DNA of 21,997 nucleotides from Botryllus schlosseri (taxonomy: Eukaryota; Chordata; Ascidiacea; Stolidobranchia; Styelidae). The stretch spans positions 1-21,997 of the forward strand of contig ATSW01016545.1 in assembly GCA_000444245.1 (NCBI GenBank), written 5' to 3'. The translations under genes were made by a program, and so were the position numbers. Below, one piece after another: positions 19,401-21,997 of the stretch. A model generated the notes under the pieces. That model did no database searches. It saw nothing but the letters and a program-made list of their open reading frames with translations, and had not been told where the DNA came from. The number at the start of each line of letters is the position of its first letter. Positions within the stretch are counted from its first letter, which is position 1.

Positions 19401-21543
19401 GGAGACAGACATCTCCTTCAGGATAGTTCTAGGTGTAAAAAGATGATAGGCCTACACCGGAAAGGTATTGCTTTATTAAGCTCATGAAACTTAAGAAACC
19501 CACATCCACAGCCACAATTAACCCTCTAGAGTGGGCATTCCCGGCTATTTTCCCTTACGGTATGTGCTACATTTGAGCATGCAACACAATGAAAAACAAC
19601 AGTGAAGCACGTGACTTAATAACCCCCAAACAACCCTTCGCACAATCTTAACTTCTACTCTATCCTAAGCCTTGCCATAAATCTTTCCCTAACCCAACGC
19701 AAACCCTAACATTAACCAGACTGCTGAATAATTGCCACATGCTCGCGTATCGCATGCTGGAGCGTATCCTGCCATTGAGTATAAATTTTATGTTCACTGG
19801 CCACCCAATAGACGAGAGCGGTATGATAAAATGATTCTAGCTTTTTGGGTTTTTACTAATCTAAAAATATTCCAGGGAATAGGAGGATCAATGTTCACGA
19901 AGGGGCTCTGGGCATTCCTGACCTACAACGGTTACGGATGTTACTGCGGATCTGGGACCTACGCGGGAAACTACGTGGACGCTACGGATCTGTGATTATG
20001 ACGATCTATACAGCGGGCCGCTCTGTGGTCATTTACGTTATGATTTGGTTGCAAGATGCTGCAAAGCGCACGACGAATGTTATGATAGAGTGCAGAAGAA
20101 ATACAAGTTGAATGTGGGATGTCAAACTTTCGCCGTTCCGTATACAGTATCCTGTTGCAAGGACGAGAAGGTGACCAAATGCACAGACAGCGGTCCAAGT
20201 ATGTAAAATATATATTGATGGTGTATTGACGTTCCTTCGTATAACATACGGTAGGTATAGGTATGACGCATAGAGGATTATATCAAAATGCGCGCTACCG
20301 TTTCTCAGATCCCGTATCATATCAATCAATCTAAATTAGTAACCTTGTATTGAGGTGGGGTGTAAGCCCTGTTGTAGTGTTATTGTCGAACATTGTATGG
20401 TTTTCCTCGACTCCCATGATGTGCATGACATCTCTAAATTATGGACCCGAACTTAAAAGAGTTCAGAATACAATTTATATTTTGAGATTCGATAACGAGC
20501 ATGCAGGTCCGTACAAATCATAATATTTGAAGCGAGTATAGCAAACACTTTGTCTGATCGCAACAGCGCGAATGGGTATGGTGTGTGGCGGTACTAGTAC
20601 ACTTTGTGGTCCTTGTCGGTATCCTGACCCATTGAACATTTCTTACTCCGTAACCCAATATATGCGTTTGATCATATCTGCAGAATTCAATGTCACTTTC
20701 TGTCTTACGACCCTCATTAGGGACCAAAACATTACCACATACACCACTGAAGGTTTTGTAATCGCCGGTTATGATTTTTAGGTCTCGATTGTATTTTCTT
20801 ATCATGCTGGAATCTTATTTCCTGTAAACTCATGGTACGACATTATTGCCCGTGGTCGCAATGGCCAATATGCGATATGAAGCTATTTTTTTCAATAAGC
20901 CACAGCAAAAATGACAACAATAATTTTATACGAAGAACATTTGAATGCCTATGCTGTAGCGCTGTTTTGAATTTGGTTGGCTGCGCAAAGCAACCAGCTT
21001 TATCGATAATAGAGATAAGACCAATTTACTCGAAAAATCACTAATTCAAACTAATCCATATTTAAAACAAACAACCGCACGGAAAGCGACAGCATGTACA
21101 ATGTACATGAATTATGAAATCAATTATCTCAATTAAATAACCTATAGTGCGGAATCTCTGCCGCCATCGCATATGGCCTTGTAGGCATTTCCACACCGTT
21201 CTTTTGCATTTTCAGGCTCGAGCAGGGAGCTTTGCGAGTGCGACCAGGCCATGTCTAGCTGTGTCGCGAAACACAGGGGAAGTTACAATAGCGCATATTT
21301 CGATGACAGATCGAAATGTCAAGGAGGCAACAAGGCTCGGTCGGCCTGGGATATTCTGAAAAGCTGTAAAGACATTTTCAGGACCCAAGTCACGCTTCCC
21401 ATCAAATACGGGTAAGATCTTTATACGAACAGGACGGAATTAGGCTACTATAGTTCGATTTCTTCACCTTCAGGTCTCAGGGGTCCTGCCCAGCTCAAAA
21501 AACGAAGAAGGGTTGGTGGTGGGGAAAGAAGAAGGACCAGTAA
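13293..21543 (+). CDS. Secreted phospholipase A2, six-exon gene (whole span)
   Basis: Coding exons are 13293-13436, 18466-18687, 19876-19991, 20056-20198, 21216-21411 and 21474-21543. They total 891 bp, or 296 residues plus stop. All introns are GT-AG and all phases agree (0, 0, 2, 1, 2). The protein has a signal peptide, a ~100-residue N-terminal region, then the sPLA2 domain: calcium loop YGCYCGSGTYAGNYVD (residues 142-157), active-site CCKAHDECYD (His166, Asp167), CECD with the second catalytic Asp (Asp218), and YN..Y. Such enzymes release the sn-2 fatty acid from phospholipids outside the cell using Ca2+. From residue 144 to 259 there are 14 Cys, the usual number for group I/II-like forms. 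Extra Cys120 and Cys279 flank the domain and might pair. Confidence 0.9.
13437..14225. other. First part of PLA2 intron 1, nothing recognised
   Basis: Only short frames without family resemblance occur. A small open frame at 13625-13846 lacks acceptor and donor sites that would fit the neighbouring exons. Confidence 0.35.
14226..14300. mobile_element. hAT end fragment (CCGGTCCGC type)
   Basis: GTTCTCAACCGCCGGTCCGC followed by TGCCGGTGCCGGTCC resembles the common CAGTGGTTCTCAACC-GCCGGTCCGCG hAT end with its CCGGTCC repeats. The opposite end and target duplication were not found. Confidence 0.5.
14671..14712. repeat. Overlapping small palindromes
   Basis: GTGAACGTGA/TTCACGTTCAC forms a 10-bp hairpin. 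The adjacent TGAGGTTCAC/GTGAACCTCA forms an alternative one, so the two compete for the same bases. It lies inside the 14430-16494 element, near the insertion at 14736. Confidence 0.55.
14736..15093. mobile_element. Nested 358-bp hAT-type MITE with TAGGGTTACCATA ends
   Basis: TAGGGTTACCATA at the left pairs with TATGGTAACCTTA at the right, one mismatch. The flanking 8-mers ATGTTCGC and ACGTTTAC differ only by three transitions, compatible with an old target duplication. Its ends resemble those of the 5808-7262 element (TAGGGTTGCCACA / TATGGTAACCCTA), suggesting a shared transposase source. Confidence 0.72.
16667..17650. mobile_element. hAT-type element with GAGTC/AAGTC subterminal arrays
   Basis: Ends CAGTGTTGGGAT / ATCCCAACACTG are perfect over 12 bp and are flanked by an exact GTACATAC duplication (16659-16666 and 17651-17658). 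About 200 bp at the left and 180 bp at the right consist largely of AAGTC/GAGTC pentamers, often in tandem, in opposite overall arrangement. The 580-bp centre is unique and non-coding. It lies in PLA2 intron 1 and, with both ends and duplication exact, looks like one of the younger insertions. Confidence 0.9.
17700..17914. mobile_element. hAT right-end fragment
   Basis: The stretch ends GATCCGCGGGGTCAAAAGAT then TGAGAACGACTG, the hAT end pattern seen at 9771 and 16494. The left limit is arbitrary because no matching opposite end was seen. Confidence 0.5.
18466..18687 (+). CDS. PLA2 exon 2: N-terminal extension
   Basis: Seventy-four codons follow the TTTTACAG acceptor and end at CAG|GTTCGTGAG, phase 0 at both sides. 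The sequence (NERDQPSFDVSNEDDLYVFR, continuing through VADHGFDPDTLMGD, to NFAYQLACYQ) is acidic and predicted helical. It joins directly to the GIGGSMFTKGLW start of the enzyme domain. Classical sPLA2s have a short propeptide, so this stretch is an unusual extension. It has no motif I recognise and carries one extra Cys (residue 120). A dibasic ARRW site at about residues 102-105 could be a processing point; this is inference. Confidence 0.75.
18738..19372 (+). mobile_element. Second copy of the TAGGGCTGGGCA-ended family
   Basis: The right end ATTCAAGTGCTCTAATATTG then TGCCCAACCTTA matches the 4175-4687 element. Internal stretches match too (TCGGATGCTCCGAC, AAGTATCAAAACTAAAATTAT). A TAGGGTTGG left end is visible at 18738. 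Flanks ATTATGAC and CTTATAAT agree at five of eight positions, so the target duplication is unproven. It lies in PLA2 intron 2. Confidence 0.62.
19373..19875. other. Rest of PLA2 intron 2
   Basis: Includes a run of CCCTAAC-like words around 19600-19710 (CCCAAACAACCC, CCCTAACCCAACG, AACCCTAAC) that recalls degenerate telomere-type repeats but is too short and irregular to call. Otherwise nothing. Confidence 0.35.
19876..19991 (+). CDS. PLA2 exon 3: calcium-binding loop
   Basis: After the acceptor TATTCCAG the exon reads GIGGSMFTKGLWAFLTYNGY, then GCYCGSGTYAGNYVDATD, and ends inside a Leu codon (CT|GTGATT). The YGCYCGxG...VD core is the sPLA2 calcium loop. It is one residue longer than the common CGxGGxGxPVD form and lacks the Pro. 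The preceding helix (MFTKGLWAFLTYNGYG) matches the family's N-terminal helix and L.Y..YGC pattern. Confidence 0.9.
19992..20055 (+). other. 64-bp mini-intron inside the PLA2 active site
   Basis: GTGATT...TTGCAAG. Removing it turns a frame change into the canonical VDATDLCCKAHDECYD. It has a TTACGTTATGATTTGG stretch that can hold the branch point. The next-shortest intron of this gene, 21412-21473, is 62 bp, so very short introns are normal here. Confidence 0.8.
20056..20198 (+). CDS. PLA2 exon 4: active-site helix
   Basis: The exon begins after GGTTGCAAG and completes the split Leu codon, giving VDATDLCCKAHDECYD, a textbook sPLA2 active site with the His-Asp pair. It continues RVQKKYKLNVGC and on to SCCKDEKVTKCTDSGP, and ends at CCAA|GTATGT with one base of a Ser codon. 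Reading through the 64 bp between exons 3 and 4 without splicing would change frame and insert about 21 foreign residues, so the short intron is the better model. Confidence 0.9.
20199..21215. other. PLA2 intron 4, nothing recognised
   Basis: About 1 kb of AT-rich sequence between donor GTATGT and acceptor GCATTTTCAG, with only short motif-free frames. Confidence 0.4.
21216..21411 (+). CDS. PLA2 exon 5: CECD catalytic Asp region
   Basis: The acceptor GCATTTTCAG is followed by SSSRELCECDQAMSSCVAK, then YNSAYFDDRSKCQ. This is the family's C-x-C-D...C...YN..Y..C block; the CECD Asp (residue 218) is the second member of the catalytic His-Asp dyad. A less conserved segment with Trp253, Cys259 and LPIKYG follows. 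The donor is CGG|GTAAGA, phase 2. Confidence 0.9.
21474..21543 (+). CDS. PLA2 exon 6: basic Trp-rich C-terminal tail
   Basis: The exon starts after CACCTTCAG, 62 bp past exon 5. It restores the Gly codon and encodes SQGSCPAQKTKKGWWWGKKK then DQ and stop TAA (21541-21543). Seven Lys and three consecutive Trp make an unusual membrane-seeking tail after the enzyme core; Cys279 is extra to the 14 core Cys. No AATAAA is visible in the next 450 bp. Confidence 0.85.
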
Positions 21544-21697
21544 TGACGAATTTCCCGTCGTTGTGTGATTTCAAGCCGCATTATGAAATATTGGCCTTAA
21601 CGTGTGTGACGCCATGGCTATAATATATTATATTGACTTGGAAATATCATGGAAATCTGCCGAGTTTGCTGTCAAAAATCGCCAGAACCCTCAAATA

Positions 21698-21865
21698 CAT
21701 TGTCGGGGTCAAGTAACTTCCTTCGAGTCACAAGTCATTTCGAGTCAGTGCAAATTTTGACTCGATCCAAATCGAGTCAATTTAAAAATGTTCTAGTCAA
21801 GTTTCGATTCAATTTATGCATATTTTCAAAGTTACTCGAGTCTACGCAGTTTGCGAATGCGAGTT
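21698..21865 (+). mobile_element. Left part of another GAGTC-rich hAT copy
   Basis: CATTGTCGGGGTCAAGTAAC, then CTTCGAGTCACAAGTCATTT and CGAGTCAGTGCAAATTTTGA, follow the first 65 bp of the 16667 element closely. After that only scattered GAGTC words remain and no right end is visible. It lies about 150 bp downstream of the PLA2 stop codon. Confidence 0.65.
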
Positions 21866-21997
21866 AATTTGAAGCCATCAAATATTTCCAGGTTGAGCTG
21901 TGAGTTGATGTGCATCGACCGCGTCAAACTTAGGACAGCTTGGCACCGTGCCATTTCTAGAGAAACTATCATGACGACTTGAGAGACTGGCTGAGTC

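Noticed and set aside
19600-19712. Interstitial telomeric repeat
   Set aside because: CCCTAAC-like words are few, irregularly spaced and interrupted; chance AT/C-rich sequence is as likely.
19876-20198. PLA2 exon interrupted by a frame change, suggesting a pseudogene
   Set aside because: A 64-bp GT-AG intron at 19992-20055 explains the frame exactly and restores the canonical active-site sequence; all other junctions are in phase.
21690-21885. CTCAAATA/ATCAAATA as target duplication of the GAGTC fragment at 21698
   Set aside because: Seven of eight bases match, but the right flank shows no matching terminal repeat, so it is probably chance.
21890-21997. Possible retroelement or coding fragment at the window's end (LRTAWHRAISRETIMTT)
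   Set aside because: It faintly recalls a retroelement tail but is too short, without a motif I can name.

Overview
This window looks like nuclear DNA from an invertebrate animal. It has AT-leaning non-coding sequence, GT-AG introns of 64 bp to 5 kb, and many copies of small hAT-type DNA transposons. A marine invertebrate deuterostome such as a tunicate is my best guess, from gene content and style, but nothing here proves the phylum. No bacterial operons, rRNA, CRISPR arrays or convincing tRNA genes were seen.

Two host genes, both on the + strand, can be assembled exon by exon with matching splice phases. Gene 1 (about 2.8-9.2 kb, three exons) encodes a type II membrane protein. It has a short cytoplasmic tail, one membrane segment, a small Cys-rich CCS...CG module on a 129-bp middle exon, and a lumenal SGNH/PC-esterase-like domain with GDS and DGTH motifs. 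Gene 2 (13.3-21.5 kb, six exons) encodes a secreted phospholipase A2 of the 14-cysteine type. It has a signal peptide, a long acidic N-terminal region, the calcium loop, the CCxxHDxCY and CECD active-site motifs, and a basic Trp-rich C-terminal tail. A 64-bp intron interrupts the catalytic domain between the calcium loop and the active-site helix. A TATA box lies about 50 bp upstream of the gene 2 start codon.

Most of the remaining sequence that can be read is transposon debris. Four hAT-type insertions have target-site duplications that match exactly over 8 bp: 4090-5064, 5808-7262, 14430-16494 and 16667-17650. Three of these carry a younger element inside them (4175-4687, 6827-7129 and 14736-15093). 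Two families recur in the window: a GAGTC/AAGTC-rich family with subterminal pentamer arrays, and a family with TAGGGCTGGGCA-like ends found in both orientations. A foldback element at 2016-2395 has a second hairpin inside it. Between the genes lies a broken Penelope-like retroelement (about 10.69-12.02 kb) with its C-terminal GIY-YIG part and 3' tail repeated in tandem. A LINE reverse-transcriptase scrap (7.49 kb) and an internally deleted transposon-associated protein (388-753) complete the list.

The two genes show no sign of working together. Their introns and intergenic space have been repeatedly colonised by hAT elements, while the exons, splice sites and catalytic motifs remain intact. 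I did not find a clearly new multi-gene system. The most interesting points are the hidden exons of the two genes, the shared GAGTC subterminal arrays across elements with different ends, and the nested insertions.
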